Source: Paraescarpia echinospica
Taxonomy: Eukaryota > Annelida > Polychaeta > Sabellida > Siboglinidae
Assembly: GCA_020002185.1 (NCBI GenBank)
Contig: CM034537.1
Location: forward strand, 7,655,650-7,719,649
Length of the DNA: 64,000 bases
Reading direction: 5' to 3'
Part shown: piece by piece, positions 13,701 through 28,700 of the stretch
How positions within the stretch are numbered: the stretch's first letter is position 1
Layout: every line of letters begins with the position of its first letter
Made by a program: the position numbers and the translations under genes
The notes under the pieces: model-generated
The model's database searches: none
Told to the model about the DNA's origin: nothing
What the model saw: the letters and a program-made list of their open reading frames with translations, nothing else

Positions 13701-16700
13701 TAAAACACAGAACACTTGTAAGCACGGTACTTAGCCACTCACATATCAGTTGTACACAAGACGTAGTCACGGTCATCCACTCACCTCTCTATTTCTCTGG
13801 TCATTGTACACAAGACTCAGCCTTGGTCGTTGTACACAAGACTCTGTCATGGTCATCCACTCACCTCTCTATTTCTCTGGTCATACACAAGATGCAGTCA
13901 CGGTCATCCATTCACCTCTCTATTTCTCTGGTCATTGTACACAAGACTCAGCCTTGGTCGTTGTACACAAGACTCTGTCATGGTCATCCACTCACCTCTC
14001 TATTTCTCTGGTCATACACAAGATGCAGTCACGGTCATCCACTCACCTCTATTTCTCTGGTCATTGTACACAAGACTCAGCCTTGGTCGTTGTACACAAG
14101 ACTCTGTCATGGTCATCCACTCACCTCTCTATTTCTCTGGCCATTGTACACAAGACTCAGCCTTGGTCGTTGTACACAAGACTCTGTCATGGTCATCCAC
14201 TCACCTCTCTATTTCTCTGGTCATACACAAGACGCAGTCACGGTCATCCACTCACCTCTCTATTTCTCTGGTCATTGTACACGAGACTCAGCCTTGGTCG
14301 TTGTACACAAGACTCTGTCATGGTCATCCACTCACCTCTCTATTTCTCTGGTCATTGTACACAAGACTCAGCCTTGGTCGTTGTACACAAGACTCTGTCA
14401 TGGTCATCCACTCACCTCTCTATTTCTCTGGTCATACACAAGATGCAGTCACGGTCATCCACTCACCTCTATTTCTCTGGTCATTGTACACAAGACTAAG
14501 CCTTGGTCGTTGTACCCAAGACTGTCATGGTCATCCATTCACCTCTCTATTTCTCTGGTCATTGTACACAAGACTCGGCCTTGGTCATTGTACACAAGAC
14601 TGTCATGGTCATCCACTCACCTCTCTATTTCTCTGGTCATTGTACACAAGACTCGGCCTTGGTCGTTGTACACAAGACTCTGTCATGGTCATCCACTCAC
14701 CTCTCTATTTCTCTGGTCATACACAAGACGCAGTCACGGTCATCCACTCACCTCTCTATTTCTCTGGTCATTGTACACAAGACTCAGCCTTGGTCGTTGT
14801 ACACAAGACTCTGTCATGGTCATCCACTCACCTCTCTATTTCTCTGGTCATTGTACACAAGACTCAGCCTTGGTCGTTGTACACAAGACTCTGTCATGGT
14901 CATCCACTCACCTCTCTATTTCTCTGGTCATACACAAGATGCAGTCACGGTCATCCACTCACTCTGTCTCTCATTGTCTCTGGTCATTGTACACAAGACT
15001 CATTCAGACTCTCTGGTCATTTCTACTCTGGTCATTTACACAGACGGACTCGTCATGTTGTCATCCACTCAACCTCTCTATGTGTGGTCGTTATATCTAT
15101 GCCATGGTTATGTCATTCTGAATGGTGCTGTAGGTAACAAGGAGAATGAGGTGAAGCAAGTCAGATGGGGATCTAGAAGGACATCGTCCAAGTCATCCAG
15201 CAGTCACTCGCCACTTACACACTCTTGCAAACATATTAAAACTTGGCTACTTGCTGTCACATTCACACTCTGCTTCTTGCTTTCACACTTACACCGAGCT
15301 ACTTGCTGTCACATTCACACTCTGCTTCTTGCTGTCACATTTACACCCAGCTACTTGCTGTCACATTCACACTCTGCTTCTTGCTGTCACATTTACACCC
15401 AGCTACTTGCTGTCACATTCACACTGCTTCTTGCTGTCACATTTACACCCATCTACTTGCTGTCACATTCACACTCTGCTTCTTGCTGTCACATTTACAC
15501 CCAGCTACTTGCTGTCACATTCACACTCAACTGCTTGCTGTTACATATACACCCAGCTACTTGCTGTCACATTCACACTCGGCTGCTTGCTGTTACATTT
15601 ACACCCATCTACTTGCACTCACATTCACACTCTGCTTATTGCTGTCACATTTACACCCAGCTACTTGCACTCACATTCACACTGCTTCTTGCTGTCACAT
15701 TTACACCCATCTACTTGCTGTCACATTCACACTCTGCTTCTTGCTGTCACATTTACACCCAGCTACTTGCTGTCACATTCACACTCAACTGCTTGCTGTT
15801 ACATATACACCCAGCTACTTGCTGTCACATTCACACTCGGCTGCTTGCTGTTACATTTACACCCATCTACTTGCACTCACATTCACACTCTGCTTATTGC
15901 TGTCACATTTACACCCAGCTACTTGCTGTCACATTCACACTCTGCTTCTTGCTGTCACATTTACACCCATCTACTTGCTGTCACATTCACACTCTGCTTC
16001 TTGCTGTCACATTTACACCCAGCTACTTGCTGTCACATTCACACTCAGCTGCTTGGTGTTACATATATACCCAGCTACTTGCTGTCACATTCACACTCAG
16101 CTACTTGCTGTCACATTTACACCCAGCTACTTGCACTCACATTCACACTCAGCTGCTTGCTGTCACATTTACACCCAGCTACTTGCACTCACATTCACAC
16201 TCAGCTGCTTGCTGTTACATTTACACCCAGCTACTTACTGTCACATTCACATTTACATTCCTCTGCATGAAGTGTTTTGCAAGAAGTGCTACCCGACGTA
16301 ATTATGAATGGTTCAGACTTTTCTGCAACCTGTGAGAGCATCTGTCAGGGTTTCACTCTAGCCAGTCAAAACCTGTTTTGACCAGAAAAACAGTTAAATC
16401 CAGTTAAAAATGTCCAAAACATGGTCAAAACCTGTTAATAGTATTTCAAAGCTCACAAGTACACCTACAGCCTCCAAACATATAGCACTATCATAGCCCT
16501 TACAAACCGTTATATTATCCCTTCCACAGGATGAGTACCAGGTAGTTTTCCTAGGCCTTATCAATTTAGTTACCGGTCAACATTTCCTTTTTAGTTCTTT
16601 GGGCTGAAGGTCCAACAGATTTATGCCATTACTCTGTGTCTGCCATGTGCCGTTAGCTGCCATATCTCAGAAACCGTTTAGCATTTTTAGTCCTTTGGCC

Positions 16701-19700
16701 GAAGGTCCAAGGGACTATTGCCATCACTCTGTGTCCGCCGTCCGCCGTTATCTGCCGTATCTCGGAAACCATTCAGCAACTTTTTCTCTAATTTTGCATA
16801 GACATATCTTGGGGCACTGCCACTATGCACGAGAAATCTGTATTTGATTGAATCATTTTAAGGGCTCCCTAGGGCCTCCAAGGACCCAAAACTGGTAAAA
16901 ATGTAACATTTGGCCTATTTTTTTAAAAACTGTTCAGCAACTTTTTTTATAATTTTGCATAGATGTATCTTAGGGTGCTGCCACTATATACAAGAAATCT
17001 GTATTTGATTGAATCATTCTAAGGGCACCTAAGGGGCCCCCAACGTGCAAAAGGTTTACATTATCTAGTGATGTGGTTTTGAGGGGCCCTTGAGATCACC
17101 CCCAACAGTAGATGTTGTGTAGTGTGCCAGAAAGTCAAAAGCTGTGACTAATTTCTACAGCCTAGGCCATTGAGACCTTGACTAATCTTTAATTGGTCAC
17201 AGCACCCAGGCAGAGTAGACACACTTGACCCCTGTTAGACTGAACAGTTGCCTAACACTTTTAAACTATCTTCAAAACTATTGATTTTCTATAATTGCAA
17301 GTTGTGTTTATTTTGATGTTCATTTAATTATTATAAAATGGTGTGACTGTGGTGTCTATTGGTTAAAGATGTATTGTCTGTAGAAACCTGTAGGTGACAA
17401 ACATAGAAAATTAATATTCTGTCACCTGTAGGTGACAAACATAGAAAATTAATATTCTGGACAACTATAGAGTGAAATATCCTACACTTTATTTATATCA
17501 AATGCATTCTACTGTTCGGTTTACGCTTGCCATGCCTTGTGTAGACATGGTACTGTGTAAATCAATTGTATCAGTATAGACTAATAATTACAGATTCACA
17601 ATATAGTTGACACCTGAAACAACCAAAAATCAACCATTAGAAGAGTTGACATAGTTCCGCTATACACTATATATGTAAATTTCACCAGCTGCCATGTCAA
17701 GTCCGTTATAATTGTGACTAACAGTGTTCAAAATTATTCAGGTAAATAGCAAATAACAAAGGACACAAGTTTTCTCCTTGCCATACCTCTAAACATGAGA
17801 AGAAGGCTGACGCAGCCTGGCCCTCATTTATACATGATTTAGCATTTTTGTACATGTTGTATACAACTTTCAACACAATACCATTAATACCGCATGAAAT
17901 TATCTTAGACCACAGGGAGGACCGGTCTACTAAATCAAATGCTTTCTTATAATCGATGAAGACACAATAAAGCCTTTTGAGTCGAAACAAATACAATTCA
18001 ACCAATACCCCTATCTGAACACTGCCTGTTGTTCACCTATTACATTCGCTTTGTTTAGGTATGTGGTCAGTCTGGTGTTCTGAACAATCACTAAGGATTA
18101 ATGAACACTTGTGCAGAATGTCACCCACTTGGCAGGTTTAATTGATCTATTCAGCAATGAGGACACTGCTTAGGCCTCACTCTGGACACTGTCACTCACA
18201 GTGTTGTGTATTGTCTTAGTTGGTGCATTGAGCTAATCTACTTGACCATGAATCAGTGGTGGCTCTGGTTGTGTATTACACCCAGCTGTGGAGCTAAGAT
18301 TCTCTGCCTGCTATTGTTTGATGGAAGCTGTGACTAATCTGTAATTGGTCACTGGCAGTAGCTTGTGTCAACAGACAGCATTAAGCCACTAGACCCCTGT
18401 TAAACTGGACAGTTGCCTGTAGATTTTAAACTGTGTCAAACAGTGAGTCTACCTTTTGCTCTCAGATAATCTGTCCTCTTAGTTTTACACATGAAGACAA
18501 CATCTGGCATAACTTGATAAGTCTTTGTAACAGCACATTTGTACTTCCAGTGTATCATTGCAACATAACATACATATTACATACTGTGTGCCACATTTGA
18601 ATGTTGTGCATGTAATATTTCCATGCAATCCATTTGCATATATAATGTAAAACTTCAACAGCCGTTTTCTTCATTTTCACTTTTTGATCCCTACCATGTT
18701 CAATGCTCCATAACTTTGCTAATTTTTGTAGCAGTCATATTTTTTGAAACCGTGTAAAGCACCCTACCAAACCTTTACAAAGATGTAAGAAAACAATGTT
18801 ACAATTTTTCCGACTTATCACTTATTTGGTCAGCCGGGGTCACATATAGACATATTAGTCCAAAGGACTTCAGGGCCACTTGGCCCATTTTTTCTTTAAT
18901 TTTGCATAGACATATCTTAGGGTACTACCACCATGCATAAGAAATCTCTGATTGATTGAATCATTTGAACTAATGACCTGGATACTGTGGACTGTTATGT
19001 AGTGGTACCCATTTTATCCCGGATACGATTCTAGTTGTAGTCTGCACTTGGCACGGAAACCCCGCGCAATAGTGTTATCCCTATTGGTTGATTAACATTG
19101 AATGACGTAAGTATCTTGTCGTCATTGGGAAACACATAGGAATCACCAAATCAGTGCCATTCATTGGTTATTCAACTTAGAAGTCGGCTACCCCTACGTA
19201 AATAGAAACCAAAGTTGGCGGACAAGTTGCAAACATTGCAAAATTTCTACAATTTTTGAAGGATAACTGCTAATTTACTTCATACTGGTGATAACAAGGA
19301 GGCAGACAAGCGGATAGACGATATAATATGCATGGGTATGCTAATTGATGCGATATTTATCCGTGAAAATATAATTTGAAGGCTTCGAATTGGAGTGAAC
19401 CGACAACAGCATCTATTTTCGCCCACTTCGCGCCATGACGCATTTTCAGCAGCAACAAACTTAATACACGGATTCACGTTTCCGACGCCATCTTGGTTAT
19501 GATAACAAAGCAAAACAAACTTATTTAAGATGGTGGATGCCCATATATGGTAGACGGTTCTGACGCCATCTTGACCTAGATCAGAGTTGCGAGTAAATAA
19601 ACGCACGTGGTTACGATAACAAAGCAAAACAAACTTACTTAAGATGGCGGATGCCCATATATGGTAGAACCGTGAATCCGTGTATGTTATTTTCAACGAC

Positions 19701-22700
19701 AGTAACTGCTTCACAAATAAATTTACATCAAAATGTTTACCAAATTTGTTACTTTAGTTGTTGGTTTATTTGTTATAAGAAACGAAACACAAAAATAGAT
19801 ATCTTTGACAGAACATATTTCAAAAATTTGAATAAATCTGCTCAGTGATGCCACATGCTGCCATTCTGTTCTTTCGTGTAGGGGTGTTACTACAGAATTG
19901 TACATAATGAGATAATTATCCAAGATACTTGAACAAGTTTTATACCATTGTTTTCAGGGAAGATGGTGTATAAAATAAAACCAACTTGCTCATTGAGATG
20001 TTGCCTCCTTCATGGAGAAAATGTCTGGAGAAAAGTTAGGCTACACCTATTTGATTGTTAGGATAACGGATTTTTGAGACATTTTTGTTAGGGAGGATGG
20101 GGAATAAAAATAAGTCATTTCACGAGAAAGGTGTTTTGTGTAAATACATGAATTGTCACATGAGCCAAACAGTACATAGCTAAACAATTATTTAGCCTTG
20201 TATCAAAACTTACTAGACATGTAGTTTTATGAAAGTTTAATCAAAGTTGAAGACTATTACAATTTAAAATAACAAGACTAACAAGATACCATTATGGTGT
20301 GTTAACATGACAGCCATAAACGTGTAGATTAGAGTCAGGATATATCTTGCTGTGATAATATTAATTTGACTGGCATAATTAGGATTTTATTGTCGTACCT
20401 CTAAATGTAACTATATTATTCTATTCCGAAGTAATGCGATGCTGACATTGAAGAAAGTGTCTACAACCCGTTTTCCCAGCGTGTCAACTTGATTGGCCAA
20501 AATCCGATGTTCAGATTTTTGCATGTAAACAGAATGAGTAGCATGTTAAACATGCGCACGTTACTGGTTTCGCCTGTGTTATGAGTTGGCAGTTTATTTT
20601 CTTTGTTGCTATTTTGCATCGTGTCTAAAATGTCAGCCTTGGGGTTGCCTTATCGCTTCATTTCGGTGGCACTAACGTTGTCATCGTTCAAGAAAATAAA
20701 TGTGTTAAACGTTGAATTGCTCACGTAGCATCCACAAGGACGCTCGCTGTCATTTCAAAAACAATCCGTGTATTCGACGCCAACTCATACTTTCGATATC
20801 ACAGCGGCATCGCTACAAGCACGGGAAATGTTGATTGTGTCAGACAATTTAAATTTTGTTACTTTTGGGAAGCATCGCCAAACTTCAATTTCTTGATACA
20901 AAACCACACTGCTGTGTGCTTCAGCCATGGTTTGAACAATTAATGACAAGTTGGACTTTCGTGGATCATAGACCGAAGATGCATGACAACCAATGAAACT
21001 GTGTTTAACATACAATGTTCGGTATGATGCGTATATGCTCGATGAATCGATACAAAATCATTGGTTTGGCATTTCGATATAAAAGTTCAAAATTGCTTTT
21101 TATTTCCGTTTTGTCAAAAACAATGTCGGCTGGTCCATAATCTGAATAATCAACTTGGTGTTGTCTAAAGTGACAAAACACAACACAAATTTGAATTTGT
21201 TAGGAAATGTTTTGCCATATGTCACATACAGTAAATGTTATCAAACAATTAATTTGTCAATATAACTTCATAGCTTATTTTATCTGCTTTGTAATCGTAT
21301 ATCACATTTAAACATTGATTGAGAAATAACGATGTTATGTCCATTTTAAACGAAGGCCTGTCATTTTCTGATGCTGACAAAGTGATTTCTTGGATATGGT
21401 CAGGAACTGGCTGCAACTTGCCTGCACTAGCTTCAGGATAAAATGGGATAAAGTAGATTTGTATACCGCCAAAACCAGCAGACTGTTTAATCGCCATAAT
21501 ATAATGTGTCCACTTGATAGTTATGCAGGGCTGGACATTAATGCTTGTCCGCTTGTCCAGGACAAGTAATTACCAATGTCAGACAAGTACATTGGTCAGG
21601 ATACTTGTCCGATGGAACAAATTTATTGAGTCACAATATTAACAGGGCTTGAAGTTGCTACACCTGTGACTAGATAAATTGCTTTAGTTGCAGTGTGCAA
21701 TATGGCCACTAACTTTTGCGTCCTTGTGTTGATATGTTAATAGACATTATCCATCAAACAAATTGTTCATGATGCCACTTTAATCCCTTGCTCTGCCCCT
21801 GTTTACCAACTGCAGCAAAATATTAATAAATTGTAGCAACTGAATGATGACTTTGCCTAAAGCTATAGGTACAAAGTCCTATGCAGGCACCCCGGTACTG
21901 TCCACCCTTATATCACTTGGTGACTTGGGCAACCAGTTACAGAAAGGGGCAACTCTTAACTAACTAGCTAGTTGTTTTGTTTGTTTAAAGTTTAAACTGT
22001 GAAATAATGTGTGCCTGTACAAAATTCAATATAAAACCTGTCAGAATATATAAAGAGGAGAGTGTTCCCTTCGTGTGAATACTGTATGGAGATACATACA
22101 TTCAAAATAATTGTGTATAAATTCATAAACGCATTCAATTGCTTAAATAATTGTTACAGTTGTAAATATCAACAAAATGACCAGGTAGCATGCATGGTTA
22201 GGTCCAATTACATAACTGTATCTGGAATGTATTACAAACAATATTTTGTATTGGTAGCAGAGATGATAATTCAGAATGTTGTATGTAGTGTTGATATAGA
22301 ATTGTTCTATACTTGGCCGCCAAGTTGTGTTTAGTAAGCCTGTAACAACGTTCGTAATTTGGATGGTACAACCCCAGAGCAGTTATAGCAATGACACTGG
22401 GGTTTTATGTTTAAAGCAATTTTTTGGTGGGACAAGTAAATTTCTGTTGGGACAAGTAAACATGAATTAGTACTTGTCCTACCAGACAAGTGCTTTATGG
22501 GAGTTAATGTCAAGCCCTGTTATGTACCATAATGTTCATAGATCTATGTGCATGTATACATTTTTCATGTATTGGACAAAATGTGCAAATGTGTTTAATT
22601 AAGACTGTTGACCGTTGTATGTGTTCCATGAGCACCTACAGCGATCAACAAAATAGCTTAGAATCCTGAGCTATTTTCAACCAATAAACTCTTGAAACTC

Positions 22701-25700
22701 TTGAAAACACAGCCTGTGAGTGTGGGAGTTGCCATCTGGTTTTTCTTAAACAATCTTTAACTGTGCTACATGCGAGATTGCAGCTCACCAACTCTCCTAC
22801 AAGATTTCTACAACCACTGGAAATCGGCCTAAAAAGTAAAGAGTATCTGGATAAAATTCAATAGTATTTTTAATAACACAAACTAATATATACAATCTTC
22901 ATGAAACGGTCTACTCGAATATTTTATTTCCAGGTGTATCTTCATTGGCAGGCATAGAGTCTCCACTAAACAGCAGGTATAGAGTCTCCATAAACCATTT
23001 GATTAATAATTACAAACTCACAATATAGTCCAAAGGATTTCAGGGACTCTCGGCCTATTTTTTTAAAAGAGCGAGTTTTAATAAATATAAATGGAGTTCA
23101 AGATCATTCAACTATATTTTGCCTGTTAATTCAGTTTAATCATGTTTTCTGAAATTTGCATGGTCTCCAAGCATGACAAATTACTAAATCCAGAAATGTT
23201 GCATACATAATAATAATAATGTTTTTATTTGAGACAAGCATTGTGTCCATATTGGAAAAAAGTACATCACTAAAAACATCCATATAAAATAGAAACAAAT
23301 AAATAAAGATAAAAATTAATATGTTAATAAAAACATGATATTTAATAATTATTAACAAATTGTACAGAGCCTTGATCCACTGATGCCGCAACTGCGATGT
23401 ACTGTATATGTCGCTAGTAACCATACTCTGAATAATTGTATTAAGGCCAGACACGGCAGGTAGATAGGATTATTTTTTTATTTGTACAAACAGTTCAATT
23501 TTTTTTGCACAAAGCATGAAATGGGTCTTACTGAGTAAAATATATTGAACTTTTTTCAGCTAGACCCCCCGTTTCCATTGTAACAAACAAAATGGCTACC
23601 ATTTTTGGCAAATATTAGCAAATTTGGAAACACTGCCAATTTTTATTGAATCGATATATAGTTATAATTCTTGCAAATTCATGTTCTCTATAGATTCTAT
23701 TGTGAAATGATCAGAGCATTTCATACGGAAAAAAAACTTGTTTTTTGGCAACAAATATGGCTATATCTTTCAAACTTCATGATTTAAAAAAGTGTCTGAT
23801 CATTGCACACAGTAGATTATGCTGAATGCAACACTGAAAACATTATTTATATAGCATAATTATTCCAAGAGATATCCCGTTTCCAAATGCAGAAATTTGA
23901 AGAAAAATGTTTTTGAGAAAATGGCTGTCAAAGATTGCATAATGGATTTCATTACATGATATTGACATGCTTGATCCATGATTAAAACTCACTTAGAGGT
24001 ATGTAATTGTCATAGAAGTGAACTTTATTGATAGTATGCATACAAAGGTATAATAATCTGGCAGAAAACCATTTTCAGTATTTTTTATTAAAAAACACCA
24101 TTTCACCTGGGGTGTCTGGCCTTAACAGACCTGTTAATCCTCGTGATTAAGCTACAAATAGCTGTTCTGATAATACATTTACATGATTTTACATTAGCTG
24201 CAGCAAACATATGGCTAGTGCTACATATCATCAGCATATTGTTCAATATTCTGTATGAATTGTTAGACAACAATAAATTGTTGAAAATTAGCTTTTCACA
24301 CATAAAATTTACTGAAATATGCAGTAAACAGCTTATTCTTTACAGCAGTAGAGCAAAAATAAAAATTTTGCCGTAACATGTTACTTTTGGCATAAAGAAG
24401 TCTCACTTTGGCTTGAATGTCAGCCTCATCCGATAAGTCGTTAGAAATGACATGCCCAAGGTATTTACAAGAGGTGGCGAAGTTTAACTTCATTCCTCCT
24501 AAAATCATTTCCCTGGCAAGATTTGAGTTTCTAGAATCAAAGTACATGAGCATGCATTTATCAGCATTATACTAAATGTCGTGCTCACACCCATAAGAGT
24601 AATATATGTCAAGTAAAGTTTGTAGTCCCTTGGCAGAAGGAGCGAATAGAAGTAGGTCATCTGCGTATATCAGGTGAATGAGGTGATTAACAACCATAGT
24701 ACCCAGACTACAACCAATATGTTGTTTGTATAGTTGTACACTCAAATTGTCCATGTAAATGTTAAAAAGTAAAGGGGATAACTTTCCACCTTGCTTAACA
24801 CTGTTGCCCACTAAGAAGAAATCCGAGTAGGTAGATCCCCATCGGACACATACACATTGGTTATTGAACTCACTGCTGAGTATTCTTAGAATACATTTTG
24901 GTACGTCGCGTTGTTCTAATTTCGTTAACAGCTTATGTCGATTGACTCGATCAAATGCTTTTGACGCATCCAGAAACACAACATGCTTAGCTGAACCATG
25001 TTTAGTGTAAAATATCAATAATTCCTTACATGTAAACACCCACAGCTCCGTTCCGTGTTTTGGCTTAAATCCAAACTGATGAGGCATAGTTTGCAAGTAT
25101 GTTTCCATTCTGTTGAATATCACAGTGGAACATATGTTAGAAAGGCATATTTGCCTGTAATTACCTTTGTCATTTAACCCGTTTATTTTTATCTTTAATA
25201 ACCGGTACAATAACAGACTCTAAGACTGATTTCGGAACATAACCATGCTCCATAATAGAGGTCACTAGGGTAGATAACAGCGCCACAATTTGAGCATTGG
25301 CGAACTTGATGTGTTCTGCAGTAATACCATCCAGACCTGGTACCTATTGCATGATAATTCATTAACAATACTCCTCATTTCAACTGTATCAACAGTAATT
25401 CCATTATTGTCATTGATGGAATCAAAGTGAACATTGTCACAGCGGCTATCCTTCACATCGTTAAATATATTTTCGTAGTGGTGCTTCCACAATGACCCAA
25501 CATCGACATCACTATGTATACCATCAATGTCGTTGGTAGTTTAACTTTACTGTTCGTACGGTTCTTAATTTCCTTCCAGAATTGTCGATGATCTTTTTGA
25601 CATAACTTTTGTGTAATGGAATCAGCAATAAAAAGTTTCTTTATCTTTTTTACATTTTCTGACCACATGCTTAAATTTGCTTTTGGACAGTTTCATGACA

Positions 25701-28700
25701 TTAAAAACATCACCTTGTCTATGTTTTCTAACCTGTGTCCACAGCCAGTGGGCATCACGAGCTGCACTGTACAATTCTTTCACACGCTCATTCCATCGTG
25801 GTACAACATCATATTTATAAGACCGTTTATGAGTTGACACAGTTGTTTGACCAGACCTCTTCAGAGTGGTTACAATAGAGTTATAAAGCTCATCGATGTT
25901 ATCATGGTGACTACAATTGTGACAATTAGGATTACTGCATTTAACACTGGGTGGAACATTCAGTTTAGACAGTTCAACGTACGTGCATTCTCTGTACGAG
26001 TCAATATCATGTGGGTGTAAGGTGTCCCAATTTATAACTTGCTTAATTTAATTAATGTTGGCACTACCACTAACATATGCTGATACAATAGCACTGTCAA
26101 TGGTGAACAACACAGGGTAATGATCAGAATTAATACAGTCATAAAGTATAAACATTCTAGTTATGCAATCATTTGCATCAACGGTGCATATAACATGGTC
26201 TAGCCATGACGTAGTTCCCCAGGCAGAACTAACACATGTATCTGTATCTGTCGGGGGAGTGTTCTGATCACATATAACATGGTCTAGCCATGACGTAGTT
26301 CCCCAGACAGAACTACCACATGTATCTGTATCTGTCGGGAGAGTGTTCTGATCACATATAACATGGTCTAGCCATGACGTAGTTCCCCAGGCAGAACTAA
26401 CACATGTATCTGTATCTGTCGGGGGAGTGTTCTGATCACATATAACATGGTCTAGCCATGACGTAGTTCCCCAGACAGAAACACATGTATCTGTATCTGT
26501 CGGGAGAGTGTTCTGATCACATATAACATGGTCTAGCCATGACGTAGTTCCCCAGACAGAACTAACACATGTATCTGTATCTGTCGGGAGAGTGTTCTGA
26601 TCACATATAACATGGTCTAGCCATGACGTAGTTCCCCAAGCACAACTAACACCTGTATCTGTATCTGTCGGGGGAGTGTTCTGATCACATATAACATGGT
26701 CTAGCCATGACGTAGTTCCCCAGACAGAACTAACACATGTATCTGTATCTGTCGGGAGAGTGTTCTGATCACATATAACATGGTCTAGCCATGACGTAGT
26801 TCCCCAAGCACAACTAACACATGTATCTGTATCTGTCGGGGGAGTGTTCTGATCACATATAACATGGTCTAGCCATGACGTAGTTCCCCAGACAGAACTA
26901 ACACATGTATCTGTATCTGTCGGGAGAGTGTTCTGATCACATATAACATGGTCTAGCCATGACGTAGTTCCCCAAGCACAACTAACACATGTATCTGTAT
27001 CTGTCGGGGGAGTGTTCTGATCACATATAACATGGTCTAGCCATGACGTAGTTCCCCAGACAGAACTAACATCTGTATCTGTCGGGGGAGTGTTCTGATC
27101 ACATATAACATGGTCTAGCCATGACGTAGTTCCCCAGACAGAACTAACACATGTATCTGTATCTGTCGGGAGAGTGTTCTGATCACATATAACATGGTCT
27201 AGCCATGACGTAGTTCCCCAAGCACAACTAACACATGTATCTGTATCTGTCGGGGGAGTGTTCTGATCACATATAACATGGTCTAGCCATGACGTAGTTC
27301 CCCAGACAGAACTAACACATGTATCTGTATCTGTCGGGAGAGTGTTCTGATCACATATAACATGGTCTAGCCATGACGTAGTTCCCCAAGCACAACTAAC
27401 ACCTGTATCTGTCTGGGGAGTGTCCTGATCACATACAGACAATGAATTCTGTCTGCAGAAATCAAGAAAAAGTGATTTCTTAGAAATATCCGCCATACAA
27501 TTGGGCCAACTTAGGTTTTGACCACTAATAGGGAAAAGCAGCCCAGTTTTAACTAGATTCTAACCAGGTTAAAACTGGATAGTTAAAACTGGTCAACCCT
27601 GGTATGGTTGCTACAACTTGTGAGAGTACCCATCCCACAACTTATGAGAATACATCTGAAGTTTTTTACTGGCTACATTTTGTATGACACGTCATGTTAC
27701 GTTGACGACAACCTCTCCTCATCTGTGTACTATGTTGCAGAATCTCATTCCTGACATCAACACAAATGTATTGAAGAGTGAGTCCGTGTTGGACTTGAAC
27801 ATTCACGCAGCGTCTGACGACCTGACAGAAGATGATAAGCCAGATGTGACACAGAAAAATGGCCAGGAGAAGGAGGAGAGGACAGACGTGAACATCAAGA
27901 GGACAGTCTTACAGGTCACTCTTCTCACCAACCTCTTGCATTTAATAACATGGCTATTGCCTCAATGTTAGGAGAAGGGTTTAGGGCTACTTCACGTGTT
28001 GACACAACCACACAGAGAAAGTTTTCTTGTTTTTAATGCAGTGACAAAAATATGCTGTTTGACAAGTCTGTTTTTCATACAAATAATAACAGATAATAAT
28101 TATATAATTTGTCACTTCTGTTGGGATTAAAAGAAATTGTGCTTGAAAGTGATGATTTACAACCAAATTGGGCATTTTCTGACTGAAAATGTATTCGTCA
28201 TGAAGAAAAAGTAGATTATGTCGAGAAAGAAACTTCCAATTATTGCAAAGCAATATAAAAGCATATTGATCCCAGTTAAGTGTAATATGTAACCCCAAAA
28301 ATGATGTAGTCATGAAAGTTACTCACCAGATGCAGCACTGGCTGCATGTTGCAGGAGGTGAAGGCAAAGGAGATTGAGGGGGACGAGAGCCGCGTTGAGA
28401 AGAAAGTGGAGGGGGATGAGCAGACAGAGAAGAAGACAGGTGAGGCAGGAGAGATGACCAAGGGATGTGAGAGAGAGAGAGACGGAGGGATGTGAGAGAG
28501 AGACGGGAGGGATCTGAGAGTGAGAGAGAGATGTGAGAGAGAGAGAGACGGAGAGAGACGGAGAGAGACGGAGAGAGACGGAGAGAGACGGAGAGATGTG
28601 AGAGAGAGACAGGAGGGATCTGAGAGAGAGGGGGAGGGAGACGGAGGGATGTGAGAGAGAGAGGGATGGGGAGACAAGGAAACAGACAGAGATGATAGAG

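Larger units (their letters stand above)
23205..27496 (-). mobile_element. LINE (non-LTR retrotransposon), damaged, minus strand
   Basis: Reading down the minus strand: endonuclease end with SDHYPVLF (about 26120) and [11 protein letters not shown]; a linker ([26 protein letters not shown]); reverse transcriptase 25210-24572 with [17 protein letters not shown] (motif A), [17 protein letters not shown] (motif B) and [17 protein letters not shown] (catalytic YADD); downstream [19 protein letters not shown]-terminal region near 24.2 and 23.4 kb; then a tail aataaaaacattattattat at about 23.21 kb. The frame is broken in several places. Clade not determined; the layout is APE endonuclease plus RT. 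Confidence 0.88.

Noticed and set aside
13646..16335. Forward open frames of 491, 435, 610, 352 and 339 codons
   Set aside because: Several frames of the same tandem arrays are open at once. Only the short ends (13657-13717 and 15134-15255) behave as ACIN1 exons.
26048..27496. 482-codon gene of unknown repeat protein on the minus strand
   Set aside because: Its unrepeated ends are LINE endonuclease sequence (SDHYPVLF), and RT follows downstream on the same strand.
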